NCBI RefSeq assembly: GCF_000759715.1
Contig: NZ_BBLU01000001.1
Span: 1 to 64,000 of the forward strand
DNA: 64,000 bases
Reading direction: 5' to 3'
Origin: Demequina mangrovi
GTDB taxonomy: Bacteria > Actinomycetota > Actinomycetes > Actinomycetales > Demequinaceae
Positions 17,034 to 26,557 of this stretch are shown piece by piece. The position numbers were made by a program, and so were the translations under genes. A model generated the notes under the pieces. That model made no database searches. It saw nothing but the letters and a program-made list of their open reading frames with translations, and was not told where the DNA came from. Numbering within the stretch: position 1 is the stretch's first letter; each line of letters starts with the position of its first letter.

Positions 17034-17744
17034 TCAGGCGCCGTCGTCGCGCGTGTCGCGAGGTGCGAAGCCTGCCACCCCCACCAGGCGGGCGATCACG
17101 ACTGCGACGAAGAGCGTGCCGAGCACCGCCTCGAACGACCACAGCGATCGCGCCCACGGGGACACCGGCACGATGTCCCCGAAGCCGAGCGTCGCGAGCG
17201 TGACGTAGCTGCCGTACAGCAGCCCCTGCCACGTGAGCGCGCCGGCGTTGGGATCCGCGAAGCTCCCGGGCGAGCCGAGCTCCATGAGTCCCGACACCAC
17301 CCCGAAGACCCCGCCGAGCAGCAGATAGGTGCAGACGGCGACGAGCAGCAGGTCGATGGTGCGGGCGCCGCGGGGCGGGCTGACGAGCGAGCGTGCGAGG
17401 GTCACCACGAGCGCGAGCTGGAGCACGCCCATGCTGGCGAGCATCGCGGCCTCGGCCGTGTCGTCCTGCTGCTGGAAGGCGTACCACGTGGTGCCGACCA
17501 CGAGGCCCGCGGACGCGACCAGCAGGGGCCAGTACCGGCGTCGGTCGGTGTTCGCGCGGCGCACGCTGAACACCACGATCCCGACGTACGTGAGGAGGTA
17601 CGCGAGGGTCCAGCCGGTGCCTTCGTACGTCACCGGGTAGCCGAACTGGAGGACGACCAGCGTGACGAGCAGCAGCCACATCATGGGGCGGTGCGCGGCC
17701 TCGTCCTCAGCGGTCTCCTCGTGGTGCGCGCCGGCGGTCAACAT
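17034..17744 (-). CDS. Potassium channel, Ion_trans_2 type
   Basis: A 236-aa membrane protein with about six hydrophobic segments and a K+ selectivity filter in VTLATLGFGDIVP, followed by a last helix. The filter reads TLGFGD, a common variant of TVGYGD. The N-terminus is acidic and His-rich. There is no cytoplasmic RCK domain, so gating is unclear. The start ATG at 17744 lies 6 nt after TACGGT (leaderless pattern). It is convergent with the UvrA-like gene (13 bp between stops). Confidence 0.85.
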   Translation of the reverse strand: MLTAGAHHEETAEDEAAHRPMMWLLLVTLVVLQFGYPVTYEGTGWTLAYLLTYVGIVVFSVRRANTDRRRYWPLLVASAGLVVGTTWYAFQQQDDTAEAAMLASMGVLQLALVVTLARSLVSPPRGARTIDLLLVAVCTYLLLGGVFGVVSGLMELGSPGSFADPNAGALTWQGLLYGSYVTLATLGFGDIVPVSPWARSLWSFEAVLGTLFVAVVIARLVGVAGFAPRDTRDDGA

Positions 17745-17798
17745 GCTCCCACCGTAGCGTCAGGCCTGCTGCCGGGGCATGAACGGGCCTCGGACGCG

Positions 17799-17834
17799 CG
17801 AAGGGCGGCCTCCCCAGGGGAGACCGCCCTTCGG
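17799..17834. terminator. Terminator of sodA
   Basis: CGAAGGGCGG...CTCCCC pairs with GGGGAG...CCGCCCTTCG, one mismatch, 15 bp downstream of the sodA stop on the minus strand. Confidence 0.85.
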
Positions 17835-17848
17835 ACGTGACGAGACGC

Positions 17849-18469
17849 CTACGCGACGATGAGGCCCTGCGTGGCCGTCGCCGTGATGAAGCGCTGCTGG
17901 ACGTTGGCCCAGTCCACGACGTTCCACCAGGCGTTGACGTAGTCCGCCTTGACGTTCTTGTACTGCAGGTAGAACGCGTGCTCCCACATGTCGAGCATGA
18001 GCAGCGGGACGATGCCGACCGGCACGTTGCCCTGCTGGTCGTAGAGCTGGACGATGATGAGCTTCTTGCCGATGGTGTCCCACGCGAGGATCGACCAGCC
18101 GGAGCCCATGATCGTCATGGCGTTGTTGGTGAAGTGCGCGCGGAAGCCGTCGAACGAGCCGAAGTGCTCGTCGATCGCCGCGGCGAGCTCGCCCTCGGGC
18201 TTGTCGCCGCCGTCGGGGGACATGTTGGTCCAGAACACCGAATGGTTGGTGTGACCGCCCAGGTTGAACGCGAGGGCCTTCTCGAGGCCGGCGATGGCGC
18301 CGAAGTCGCCCGACTCGCGCGCTCCCGCCATCTTCTCGAGCGCGGTGTTCGCGCCGGCGACGTAGGCGGCGTGGTGCTTGCTGTGGTGGAGCTCCATGAT
18401 CTCGCCCGCGATGTGCGGGTCGAGAGCGCCGTAGTCGTAGCTGAGGTCCGGCAGCGTGTAGTCGGCCAT
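17849..18469 (-). CDS. sodA: Superoxide dismutase, Fe/Mn type
   Basis: A 206-aa cytoplasmic Fe/Mn superoxide dismutase. Metal ligands can be placed as His in [12 protein letters not shown], His in [12 protein letters not shown], and Asp and His in [22 protein letters not shown] follows the central helix. The sequence does not decide between Fe and Mn. GGAGGAAG precedes the ATG. It is a single-gene unit with its own terminator. Confidence 0.95.
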   Translation of the reverse strand: MADYTLPDLSYDYGALDPHIAGEIMELHHSKHHAAYVAGANTALEKMAGARESGDFGAIAGLEKALAFNLGGHTNHSVFWTNMSPDGGDKPEGELAAAIDEHFGSFDGFRAHFTNNAMTIMGSGWSILAWDTIGKKLIIVQLYDQQGNVPVGIVPLLMLDMWEHAFYLQYKNVKADYVNAWWNVVDWANVQQRFITATATQGLIVA

Positions 18470-18646
18470 TCTTCCTCCATTGTCGGGCCGCGGCCCGCGT
18501 GGGGGCGTCGCGACCGGGTTTCCGGGAACGCTCCGACTCTAGCGACAGGGCCGGGTGCGGAGCGAGTGGGACACCCACTCCAACCGGCGGCCGTGCCAGG
18601 GAATTCCGGGCGGGCCCCGCCCGCGCCTGCCGCCCGCGCTCGTTCG

Positions 18647-18787
18647 CGGAATGGGGCGTCCACGGTCGCTTCCCGCCGTGCGGTGTCCGCCATGGGGCAT
18701 CGGTGGTCGGTCTGGGATGGGTGCGACCGTCGATGCCCCATGGGAGGCCTAGACCGCCGCAAAGCGACGGTGAGCGCCCCATTCCAG
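18647..18787. repeat. Nested long inverted repeat, four copies of an ATGGGGC motif
   Basis: The left half (18647-18709) and the reverse complement of the right half (about 18724-18787) match over about 60 bp at roughly 75 percent. Each half has two copies of a motif starting ATGGGGC, at 18651 and 18692 on the plus strand and mirrored near 18731 and 18776. The result is a large imperfect palindrome around 18716. No gene is seen inside. The architecture matches the element at 62850-63059. Confidence 0.65.
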
Positions 18788-18874
18788 GGAGGCGGGGCGC
18801 GACACCGGGTCGGGAGCGGGCGGGGCTCGGCGCCGGGGGCGGGGTGCCGCCCGGGCATCGTCCCCTGGAGACGC

Positions 18875-18910
18875 CGCAGGGGCGCCCGGCCGATGCCGGA
18901 CGCCCCTGCG
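18875..18910. terminator. Terminator of the ctaE-qcrCAB operon
   Basis: CGCAGGGGCG..CCGGC pairs with GCCGG..CGCCCCTGCG, 12 bp past the qcrB stop on the minus strand. Confidence 0.85.
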
Positions 18911-18921
18911 ATGACGGGATG

Positions 18922-20544
18922 TCAGTGGTGCGAGTGCTGCGCCTCCGCGAGCTCCTCCGGGGTGACGGGGGAGATGCGCTTCTCGAAGTAGATCCGCGAG
19001 AGCTGCTGCTTGAAGCGGTCCCAGCGGTACCCCTTGCGACGCACGCCGCGGTCGTTGAACTCCGGCTCGATCTCGAGCGGGGCGATGTCCTCGTAGGACA
19101 CCAGGATCCAGCGCTCGTCGTCGGTGAGGGGCTCGTGGACCTCCTGGTACTCGCCGTGCTCGTGACGCACGATGCGACCGGTCTCCTTGCCGTGCAGCAC
19201 CAGCTCGCGGTCCTTGCGCTGGAGGCCGAAGCACAGGCGACGGGTGATCCAGAACGCGAGGGCCGGCAGCACGAAGATGCCGATCCGGAAGAAGTACGTG
19301 AGGTCGTTGAGCGACAGGTGGAACAGGTTCGCGATGATGTCGTTCGAGCCCTCCATCACCAGGATCACGTAGAAGGTGATCGTGGCGACGCCGATGCCGG
19401 TACGGACCGGCGCGTTGCGCGGACGGTCGAGCACGTGCTTCTCGCCGCGGTCGCCGGTCGCCCACGCCTCGATGAACGGGTACAGCGCCACGAAGCCGAA
19501 GAACAGGCCCGGGAGGATGACCGCGGGGATGAGGATGTTGAGCGACAGCGTGTAGCCCCAGAGCTCCCACTCCATCGGGATGATGTCGAACAGCCAGCCC
19601 GGCATGAGGCGGAGAGCGCCGTCGACGAACAGGATGTACCAGTCGGGCTGGGTGCCCGCGGACACCGGCGACGGGTCGTAGGGGCCGTAGTTCCACACCG
19701 GGTTGATGGTGAAGACGGCCGCGACCAGCGCGACGATGCCGAACACGACGAAGAAGAAGCCGCCGGCCTTCGCGGTGTACACGGGGAAGAGGGGCAGGCC
19801 CACGACGTTCTTGTGGGTGCGGCCGCCGCCCGGGTACTGGGTGTGCTTGTGCAGGAACACCAGGAACAGGTGCAGCGCGATGAGCACGAGGATGAGGCCG
19901 GGCACCAGCAGGATGTGCATGGTGAACAGGCGGGGGATGAGGATCTCACCCGGGAACTCGCCGCCGAAGACCCAGTACGAGGCGTACTCGCCCACGATCG
20001 GGATCGAGCGGAACACGCCCTCGATGATGCGCAGGCCGTTGCCGGAGAGCACGTCGTCGGGGAGCGAGTAGCCGGAGAAGCCCGCGGCCAGCGACAGGAT
20101 CATCAGCGTGAAGCCGACGAGCCAGTTGAGCTCGCGCGGCTTGCGGAACGCGCCGGTGAAGAACACCCGCGCCATGTGCGTGACGATCGCCGCGGTGAAC
20201 AGCAGCGCCGACCAGTGGTGGATCTGGCGCATGAGGAGGCCGCCGGGGACCTCGAAGGACATGTGCAGCGTCGAGGCGAAGGCCTCGGACATCTCCACAC
20301 CCTGCATGGTCGCGAGCGGGCCGTCGTAGGTGACGATGGTCATCGACGGCACGAAGAACGCGGTGAGGAACACGCCCGACAGCAGCAGCACCACGAACGA
20401 GTACAGCGCGATCTCGCCGAGCATGAACGACCAGTGGTCGGGGAACAGCTTGCGCGCGAAGAACTTGACGAAGCCGCCGATCGACGTGCGCTCGTCGACG
20501 TAGTTGGCGGTGCCGGCGGCAGCGGCGTCCAGACGTGCGCCCAT
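18922..20544 (-). CDS. qcrB: Cytochrome bc1 complex cytochrome b subunit
   Basis: A 540-aa membrane subunit of the actinobacterial bc1 complex that oxidises menaquinol and binds two b hemes. The N-terminal half has the four-helix heme core with HHWSALLFTAAIVTHMARVF and FTMHILLVPGLILVLIALH; the Qo motif region PDWYILF follows. The 130-residue soluble C-terminal extension is typical of actinobacteria. It is the last gene of ctaE-qcrC-qcrA-qcrB, and its ATG overlaps the qcrA stop by one base. Confidence 0.95.
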   Translation of the reverse strand: MGARLDAAAAGTANYVDERTSIGGFVKFFARKLFPDHWSFMLGEIALYSFVVLLLSGVFLTAFFVPSMTIVTYDGPLATMQGVEMSEAFASTLHMSFEVPGGLLMRQIHHWSALLFTAAIVTHMARVFFTGAFRKPRELNWLVGFTLMILSLAAGFSGYSLPDDVLSGNGLRIIEGVFRSIPIVGEYASYWVFGGEFPGEILIPRLFTMHILLVPGLILVLIALHLFLVFLHKHTQYPGGGRTHKNVVGLPLFPVYTAKAGGFFFVVFGIVALVAAVFTINPVWNYGPYDPSPVSAGTQPDWYILFVDGALRLMPGWLFDIIPMEWELWGYTLSLNILIPAVILPGLFFGFVALYPFIEAWATGDRGEKHVLDRPRNAPVRTGIGVATITFYVILVMEGSNDIIANLFHLSLNDLTYFFRIGIFVLPALAFWITRRLCFGLQRKDRELVLHGKETGRIVRHEHGEYQEVHEPLTDDERWILVSYEDIAPLEIEPEFNDRGVRRKGYRWDRFKQQLSRIYFEKRISPVTPEELAEAQHSHH

Positions 20545-21620
20545 CAGTGGCCGCCCTCCTCGGTCTCATCGGCGTGAAGGCCGTCGGACGTGTCCTTGAG
20601 GCGCGTCCAGTAGGACGGGCCGATCGGCTCGTGGAAGTCGCTCTGGGCGACGATGTAGCCCTCCTCGTCGACCGCGATCGGCAGCTGCGGGAGCGGCCGC
20701 TTGGCGGGGCCGAAGACCACCTTCGCGCCGTCCGCGACGTCGAACGTCGACTGGTGGCACGGGCACAGCAGGTGGTGGGTCTGCTGCTCGTAGAGCGCCA
20801 CGGGGCAGCCGACGTGCGTGCAGATCTTCGAGTACGCGACGATGCCGTCGAAGGACCAGTCCTCGCGGCCCTCCTGGATCTTGAGGTCGCGCGGGTCGAG
20901 GCGGAGCAGGAGGACGACGGCCTTGGCCTTCTCCTCGATCTTGTGGTGCTCGAGCTCGTTGAGGCCCTCGGGGATGACGTGGAACGCGGAACCGATGGTG
21001 ACGTCGGACGCCTTGATGGGCGTGCCGTCGGGGTCGCGGGCGAGGCGGGTGCCCTTGCGCCACATCGTGTGCCCGAAGTTGGACGTGTTCCAGTCGGCGC
21101 CCATGTTGCCGATCTGGGGCCACAGCACCGCGAGCGGAGCCGCGAGGAGGGCGAGGACGCCCGTGCCGACCAGCAGGGGGCGGCGCTTGACGCCCGAGAT
21201 GCCGGAGTCCTCGGCGCCGTCCTTGAGGTTCTGGATCGCGCCCTCGCGCGCCTCGTCGGACGAGCGCAGCTCGTGGCGCTCCTCGACCATCTCGTGGTCG
21301 CGCATGAGCGTCTTGGCCCAGTGGATCGCTCCGAGGCCGATGCCGATCATCGCGAGGAAGATGCCGAGGCCGATCACCATGTTGGTGAAGCGGATCGACT
21401 CGATCTCGTCCGTCATGTCGAGCACCATGTACGCGCCCACGGCGACGATGGTGCCCACGATCGAGACGCCGAACAGCGCGGCGACCTGACGCTCGGCCTT
21501 CTTCTCGGCCTTGGGGTCCACGTCCGCGCGACGCGGACGGTGATAGGGGACGCCCGGGTCCTCGAAGGACTCGGGGTTCTGCTCCGACTCGTGCGAGGTC
21601 GGGTTCTCAGTGGTGCTCAT
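20544..21620 (-). CDS. qcrA: Cytochrome bc1 complex Rieske iron-sulfur subunit
   Basis: A 358-aa Rieske protein with three N-terminal membrane helices (about 46-66, 80-102, 153-172), as in actinobacteria. The [2Fe-2S] ligand motifs are CTHVGC and CPCHQS, near residues 275-300. The upstream frame is open, but ATG at 21620 is chosen because it overlaps the qcrC stop as ATGA. It transfers electrons from menaquinol to the diheme cytochrome QcrC. Confidence 0.95.
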   Translation of the reverse strand: MSTTENPTSHESEQNPESFEDPGVPYHRPRRADVDPKAEKKAERQVAALFGVSIVGTIVAVGAYMVLDMTDEIESIRFTNMVIGLGIFLAMIGIGLGAIHWAKTLMRDHEMVEERHELRSSDEAREGAIQNLKDGAEDSGISGVKRRPLLVGTGVLALLAAPLAVLWPQIGNMGADWNTSNFGHTMWRKGTRLARDPDGTPIKASDVTIGSAFHVIPEGLNELEHHKIEEKAKAVVLLLRLDPRDLKIQEGREDWSFDGIVAYSKICTHVGCPVALYEQQTHHLLCPCHQSTFDVADGAKVVFGPAKRPLPQLPIAVDEEGYIVAQSDFHEPIGPSYWTRLKDTSDGLHADETEEGGH

Positions 21621-22402
21621 GAAGAACGGGCTCCGATCCACACGGTGCTGGCGATGATGAGTCCGAGGGCGACGAGCCACCCCCACATGCCCTCGGCGAC
21701 GGGGCCGATGGCGCCGAGGCGGAGGCCGCCCGGCGAGCCGGCGTCCTGAGCCTCGATGTAGGCGATGATGTTGCGCTTGCCCTCGGGGGTGATGTTCGCG
21801 TCGTTGAAGACGGGCATCGACTGCGGTCCCGTGAGCATGGCCTCGTAGATGTGCGTGGGGGTCGTCTCCCACAGGCTGGGGGCGAACTTGCCCTGCGTGA
21901 GGGCGCCTCCGCCGCCGACCGAGCCGTGGCACATGGCGCAGTTGGTGCGGAAGAGCTCCATGCCGTTGGCGGCGTCGCCCAGCTCGGGGTCGACCTGCTC
22001 GGCGGTGGGGATCGCAGGGCCGGCGCCGAGCGAGGCGACGAACGCGGCGAGCTGCGAGATCTCCTCCTGGGAGAACTGCGTGCGCTTGGCGGGGGCCTGC
22101 GGGCCCGAGGCCTGCATCGGCATGCGGCCGGTGCCGACCTGGAAGTCGACGGCGGCGGCGCCCACGCCGACGAGCGAGGGCGCGACGCCGTCGGTGCCGG
22201 TGGCGTCGAGGCCGTGGCAGGAGGCGCAGTTGGCGGCGAAGAGCTTCTCGCCCTCCGCGGCGTCGTCGGCGGTGGTGGTGGCCGCGTCGGCGGACGATGC
22301 GGTCGAGACGGCGGCGGCGATGCCGGTGACGAGCGCGAGCAGCAGCAGGACGAGGACGACCGGGGCCGCGCGGTGGTAGCGGTGGCGTGCGAGTGCGTTC
22401 AT
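21617..22402 (-). CDS. qcrC: Cytochrome bc1 complex diheme cytochrome c subunit
   Basis: A 261-aa protein with an N-terminal membrane anchor (about 12-33), two cytochrome c domains with heme motifs CASCH and CAMCH, and a C-terminal membrane helix (about 235-257). This diheme c is the hallmark of actinobacterial respiration: it replaces soluble cytochrome c and docks bc1 to the aa3 oxidase. It overlaps qcrA by 4 bp (ATGA) and lies 14 bp after ctaE. Confidence 0.95.
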   Translation of the reverse strand: MNALARHRYHRAAPVVLVLLLLALVTGIAAAVSTASSADAATTTADDAAEGEKLFAANCASCHGLDATGTDGVAPSLVGVGAAAVDFQVGTGRMPMQASGPQAPAKRTQFSQEEISQLAAFVASLGAGPAIPTAEQVDPELGDAANGMELFRTNCAMCHGSVGGGGALTQGKFAPSLWETTPTHIYEAMLTGPQSMPVFNDANITPEGKRNIIAYIEAQDAGSPGGLRLGAIGPVAEGMWGWLVALGLIIASTVWIGARSS

Positions 22403-22416
22403 GATCTGCCGGTCCC

Positions 22417-23046
22417 TTACTGGATCACGTAGATCACGAAGAACAGCGCGATCCACACCACGTCGACGAAGTGCCAGTAGTACGAGACGACGATGGTGGT
22501 CGTGGCCTCGTGCGTGCCGAACTTCTTGGCTGCGAAGGAGCGGGCGAGCACGAACAGCATGGCGATGAGGCCGCCGAGGACGTGCAGGCCGTGGAAGCCG
22601 GTCGTGAGGTAGAAGACCGAGCCGTAGGGGCTCGACGAGATGGTGAGCCCCTCCGAGATGAGCATCGCGTACTCGTACACCTGGCCGGCGATGAACACCG
22701 AGCCCATGATGTAGGTGAGCACGAACCACTCGTGCATGCCCCAGCCCTTGAGCTGGTACAGCTTCCCGGTGCGGCGGCGCTGATAGCGCTCTGCCGCCCA
22801 CACGCCCGCCTGGGCGGTGAAGGACGACAGCACCAGGACGGTGGTGTTCGCGAGAGCGAAGGGGATGTTCAGCAGCTCGGTCTTGTCGGCCCAGACCTCG
22901 GGAACCTGAGCGCGCAGCGTGAAGTACATCGCGAACAGACCCGCGAAGAACATCAGCTCGGAGCTCAGCCACACGATGGTGCCGACGGCTACCTGGTTGG
23001 GCCTGGTCGCGTGGATGGGCGACGGCGCAGTGGTGGCGTGGGACAT
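22417..23046 (-). CDS. ctaE: Cytochrome c oxidase subunit III
   Basis: A 209-aa five-helix subunit III, first gene of the ctaE-qcrCAB operon. Typical motifs are [32 protein letters not shown] and the last-helix [12 protein letters not shown]. An in-frame ATG at 23055 would add three residues, but TTTAAT lies 7 nt before the ATG at 23046 and overlaps the upstream codon, so 23046 is preferred as a leaderless start. It is divergent from the receiver-like gene. Confidence 0.93.
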   Translation of the reverse strand: MSHATTAPSPIHATRPNQVAVGTIVWLSSELMFFAGLFAMYFTLRAQVPEVWADKTELLNIPFALANTTVLVLSSFTAQAGVWAAERYQRRRTGKLYQLKGWGMHEWFVLTYIMGSVFIAGQVYEYAMLISEGLTISSSPYGSVFYLTTGFHGLHVLGGLIAMLFVLARSFAAKKFGTHEATTTIVVSYYWHFVDVVWIALFFVIYVIQ

Positions 23047-23190
23047 AGGTCCCATTAAAGCGTACGGAGCACCCGGGACTCACCATCCAACGCGCGAGCC
23101 TCGAGGCGTGTTCCCGTACCCGTGCCGGTATGCCCGGATGAGGCGCGGCGCCGGGAGGAAACGTCCCGGTGTCGTGCCAGAATGGGCGCC

Positions 23191-23613
23191 ATGAGCGACG
23201 TGGTCAAGCACGAGTCAGGGGACGTCTCCGTCCGCAAGGCCCGCATCCTTCTCTACAGCGACGATCGGAACGTCCGCGAGAAGGTGCGCTTCGCCGTGGG
23301 GCCGACGACGCACGGTCAGCCGATCGAGTGGACCGAGACGGCCACGCATGCGGCGGTGACCGAGCGTCTCGACAACGGCACGTTCGACCTCGTGATCCTC
23401 GACGGCGAGGCGGCGAAGGTCGGCGGCATGGCCGTCGCGCGCCAGATGAAGCACGAGCTCTATGCCTGCCCGCCGATCCTGCTCCTCGTGGGACGCCCGG
23501 GCGACGCGTGGCTCGCCACGTGGTCGGAGGCCGACGCCGCCGTGTCGCACCCGCTCGACCCGTTCGTCGTCCGCGACGCGGTCGACTCGTTCTTCGCGCC
23601 CGCGACCGCCTGA
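23191..23613 (+). CDS. Receiver-domain-like protein upstream of trpD
   Basis: A 140-aa single-domain protein resembling a response-regulator receiver: ILLYSDDRN carries the acidic pair, FDLVILDGEAAKVGG the phospho-Asp region, and PILLLVG the fourth strand. No output domain and no partner kinase are nearby. The late Lys expected near HPLD is not clear, so phosphorylation is uncertain. Proteins like this occur between ctaE and trpD in actinobacteria. CAGAAT stands 7 nt before ATG 23191 (leaderless). trpD follows after 11 bp. Confidence 0.7.
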   Translation: MSDVVKHESGDVSVRKARILLYSDDRNVREKVRFAVGPTTHGQPIEWTETATHAAVTERLDNGTFDLVILDGEAAKVGGMAVARQMKHELYACPPILLLVGRPGDAWLATWSEADAAVSHPLDPFVVRDAVDSFFAPATA

Positions 23614-23624
23614 GGCCCGGGACG

Positions 23625-24665
23625 ATGGCGACGCTCCAGGACCTGCTCGCGCGCCTCGTCGAGCACGAGGACCTCACGTCCGAGGAGACGGCCGCGGTCA
23701 TGGACTCGGTCCTCACCGACTCCGCCTCGCCCGTCGCGATGGGCGCGTTCCTTGCTGCGCTGCGTGTCAAGCGGGAGACGCCCGCGGAGGTCGCCGGCCT
23801 CGCGCAGGCGATGCTCAGCCACGCGCTCCGCTTCGAGGTGCCCGGGCGCACCGTCGACATCGTCGGCACGGGAGGCGACGGCGCGCACACGGTCAACATC
23901 TCCACGATGGCGTCGATCGTCATCGCGGGCGCCGGCCCGACGGTGGTGAAGCACGGCAACCGCGCCGCGACCTCGAAGTCCGGGTCCGCCGACGTGCTCG
24001 CCGCGCTGGGCGTGCGTCTCGACCTGCCGGTCGAGCGGGTGAAGGAGCTCGCGACCGAGGTGGGCATCACCTTCTGCTTCGCGCAGGTCTTCCACCCCTC
24101 GATGCGCTTCGCGATGCCGATCCGCAAGGAGCTCGGCGTCCCGACCACGTTCAACATCCTGGGGCCGCTGACCAACCCGGCCCAGCCGCAGGCGACGGCC
24201 ATCGGCTCCTCGTCGCTGCGCGTCGCGCCGGTGCTCGCGGGCGTGGTCGCGTCGCAGGGCCGCGAGGCGCTCGTGTTCCACGGCGACGACGGTCTCGACG
24301 AGCTCGCGCCCACGGGTGCGGCCACCGTCTGGGAGGTGCGCGGCGGGGGAGTGACCGAGCTGCGCCTCGACCCCGTCAGCGACCTCGGTCTCTCGCGCAT
24401 CACTATCGACGACCTGCGCGGAGGCGAGGCCGAGGAGAACGCCGCGGTGGTCCGCGATGTTCTCGCCGGCGGCGGCGGGGCGGTGCGCGACACCGTGCTG
24501 CTCAACGCGGCGTCCGGCCTGGTGGCCGATGCGACGCTCGCGGGCACGTCGAGCGGGACCCTGGTCGAGCGCTTCGAGGCGGGCCTCGAGCACGCCGCGC
24601 GTGCCGTCGACTCCGGAGCGGCGGCGGACGTGCTCGACCGCTGGATCACCGCGACCCAGGCCTGA
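23625..24665 (+). CDS. trpD: Anthranilate phosphoribosyltransferase
   Basis: A 346-aa enzyme that transfers phosphoribose from PRPP to anthranilate in tryptophan synthesis. Motifs are DIVGTGGDGAHTVNIST, KHGNRAATSKSGSADVL, the substrate loop HPSMRFAMPIRKELGVPT and the HGDDGLDE metal site. Length is normal. It is separated from other trp genes, as is usual in actinobacteria, and is likely co-transcribed with the receiver-like gene. Confidence 0.95.
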   Translation: MATLQDLLARLVEHEDLTSEETAAVMDSVLTDSASPVAMGAFLAALRVKRETPAEVAGLAQAMLSHALRFEVPGRTVDIVGTGGDGAHTVNISTMASIVIAGAGPTVVKHGNRAATSKSGSADVLAALGVRLDLPVERVKELATEVGITFCFAQVFHPSMRFAMPIRKELGVPTTFNILGPLTNPAQPQATAIGSSSLRVAPVLAGVVASQGREALVFHGDDGLDELAPTGAATVWEVRGGGVTELRLDPVSDLGLSRITIDDLRGGEAEENAAVVRDVLAGGGGAVRDTVLLNAASGLVADATLAGTSSGTLVERFEAGLEHAARAVDSGAAADVLDRWITATQA

Positions 24666-24677
24666 CGGCCGTCGCGC

Positions 24678-26405
24678 TCAGCCCGCTTCGCGGCGGGTGA
24701 GCGGCCGCGCGTCGCGATCCGCCCGACGGGCCTCGACCCAGCGGGCGTGCCGCCCCGCGCCCGCGACGGGGCTCGACCATTCGCCGTCGACGTAGAGCAA
24801 CCGTGTGCGCGGGTCCTCGATCCATCGTGCGACCAGCTCGCGCTCCTCGACGAGCACGTCGTCGTCGACGTCGAGCGCCGCGGTGAGCCCGCGGAGCCGG
24901 TCGGCCGCGTCCCACACCTTCTCGCCGACGCGTGCGCTGCCCGCGAGCGTGCCGCGGCGGAAGGCGGCCACGTCCCACACGTCGCCGTCGCGGCGTACGG
25001 CGACGATCGAGCAGCGGGTGAGCGAGGCGAGCCGCTGCGCCCGCATGGCCCCGTCGACCACGGCGCTCACGCCGTCGCGGAGCTCGGCCGCGCGCTCGTA
25101 GTCGAGCGCCTCGGCCCGTTCCGCGATCTGACGCGCGAGGGCGCTCACCACGGGGCTCGGGTCCTCGTGGAGCGCGCTGCGCATCGCGGCGGCGGTGGCG
25201 TCGTAGCCGGACTCCGCGCCGAGCACGCATGGTGCGGCGCATGCGCCGAGGTCCTTGAGCAGGCATGCGCGGGCGTTGGCGCGCGGGGTGATCGGCAGGC
25301 GCGTGGTGCAGGTCCTCACCCCGAGGGCGCTCTGCACGGCCTCGATCGCGAGCCGGGCGTCGGAGGCCGAGCGCATGGGCCCGAGCGAGCCCTCGGGCCC
25401 CGTGACGGCGCGTGACACGGCCAGCCGCGGGTAGCGCTCGTCCGTGATCCGGACCCAGGGGGTGCGCTCGGGGCGCGCGGAACGACGGTTGTACCGGGGA
25501 CGATGCTCGGCGATGAGGCGGACCTCGCGCACGTTGGCCTCGAGCTCGGTCGCGCACACGACGGTGTCGACGTCGACGGCGAGCTCGAGCATGTCGCGCA
25601 CCGAGCGACGCTGCTCGCCGGTGGTGAAGTAGGACTTCACCCGCGACCGCAGGTTCTTCGACGTGCCGACGTAGAGCCGTTCGCCGCGTGGTCCGCGGAA
25701 GACGTAGACGCCCGGCTTGGCCGGCACGCGGTCGGCCATCGACGCCTTCTTGCGGATGCGTTCGGGCATGGGGTTGCGGAGCGCCTCAAGGTCCTCGCGG
25801 TGCGTGATGCCGAAGGCCGCGACGCGCTCGAGCATGCGGTGGAGGATCTCCGAGGTCGCTCGGGCGTCCTCGAGCGCACGGTGGTTCGGCTCGACCACGG
25901 TGCCGAACACGCGCGCGAGCGTCGACAGCTTCTTGTTCGGGGCCTCCTCCTTGGTGGTCGCGCGCCGCGCGAGGGTGACCGTGTCGACCACCTGGTTGCC
26001 GGGCCATCGGTAGCCGTGCGCGCGGCACGCTGCCCGGAGGAACCCGGTGTCGAACGGCGCGTTGTGCGCGACCAGCACCGCGTCCCCGAGGAACTCGAGG
26101 AAGGACGGCAGCACCTCCTCGATGCGGGGGGCCGCCACCACCATCGCGTCGGTGATCCCGGTGAGGGCGACGATGAACGGGGGGATCGGGGAGCCCGGGT
26201 CGATGAGCGTCTGGAACTCGCCGATCACCTCGCCGCCGCGCGTCTTGACCGCGCCGATCTCCGTGATCCCGGCGCGATCAGGCGACGTGCCGGTGGTCTC
26301 GAGGTCGACCACCACGAACGTGGTCCGGTGGAGCGGCTCGCCGACGTCCTCAAGGGTGCGCTGCTGGTGGAGCAGCTGCTCGACGGTCTCGGCGGGGGAG
26401 GTCAC
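24678..26405 (-). CDS. DEDDh exonuclease with UvrC-like GIY-YIG nuclease domain
   Basis: A 575-aa two-nuclease protein. Residues 20-190 form a DnaQ-like 3'-5' exonuclease (VVVDLETTGTS, VAHNAPFDTGFLRAAC, HRALEDARATSEI). Residues about 210-300 form a GIY-YIG domain (KPGVYVFRGPRGERLYVGTS, LEANVREVRLI) followed by a UvrC-like Cys-containing and UVR-like region. This fused DEDD exonuclease is conserved in actinobacteria and may act in repair (Cho-like). The start is GTG at 26405, 6 nt after TACCGT; the longer frame is not supported. Confidence 0.85.
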   Translation of the reverse strand: MTSPAETVEQLLHQQRTLEDVGEPLHRTTFVVVDLETTGTSPDRAGITEIGAVKTRGGEVIGEFQTLIDPGSPIPPFIVALTGITDAMVVAAPRIEEVLPSFLEFLGDAVLVAHNAPFDTGFLRAACRAHGYRWPGNQVVDTVTLARRATTKEEAPNKKLSTLARVFGTVVEPNHRALEDARATSEILHRMLERVAAFGITHREDLEALRNPMPERIRKKASMADRVPAKPGVYVFRGPRGERLYVGTSKNLRSRVKSYFTTGEQRRSVRDMLELAVDVDTVVCATELEANVREVRLIAEHRPRYNRRSARPERTPWVRITDERYPRLAVSRAVTGPEGSLGPMRSASDARLAIEAVQSALGVRTCTTRLPITPRANARACLLKDLGACAAPCVLGAESGYDATAAAMRSALHEDPSPVVSALARQIAERAEALDYERAAELRDGVSAVVDGAMRAQRLASLTRCSIVAVRRDGDVWDVAAFRRGTLAGSARVGEKVWDAADRLRGLTAALDVDDDVLVEERELVARWIEDPRTRLLYVDGEWSSPVAGAGRHARWVEARRADRDARPLTRREAG

Positions 26406-26557
26406 CCGACGACGGTACGACGCGCCTCCGACATCGGCTTGCGGCGCCCGGCGCACCAGGCATGACGTTGCGATGTCAGACCCCGTCCCTACCGTCGGAG
26501 GCATAGGGATCGACACGGATCCCTCACCAGGGCAGGGCCGGAGAGAAGGGAGCAGCC

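Larger units (their letters stand above)
18470..18921. other. 452-bp intergenic region between sodA and qcrB
   Basis: No credible gene is seen. The region holds the sodA upstream sequence (18470-18545), the long nested inverted repeat at 18647-18787 and the qcrB terminator at 18875-18910. The rest is GC-rich without clear structure. Confidence 0.6.

Noticed and set aside
18499-20577. 692-codon plus-strand frame across qcrB and the intergenic palindrome
   Set aside because: Shadow of qcrB with no ribosome site or domain; the palindrome does not encode a stable protein.
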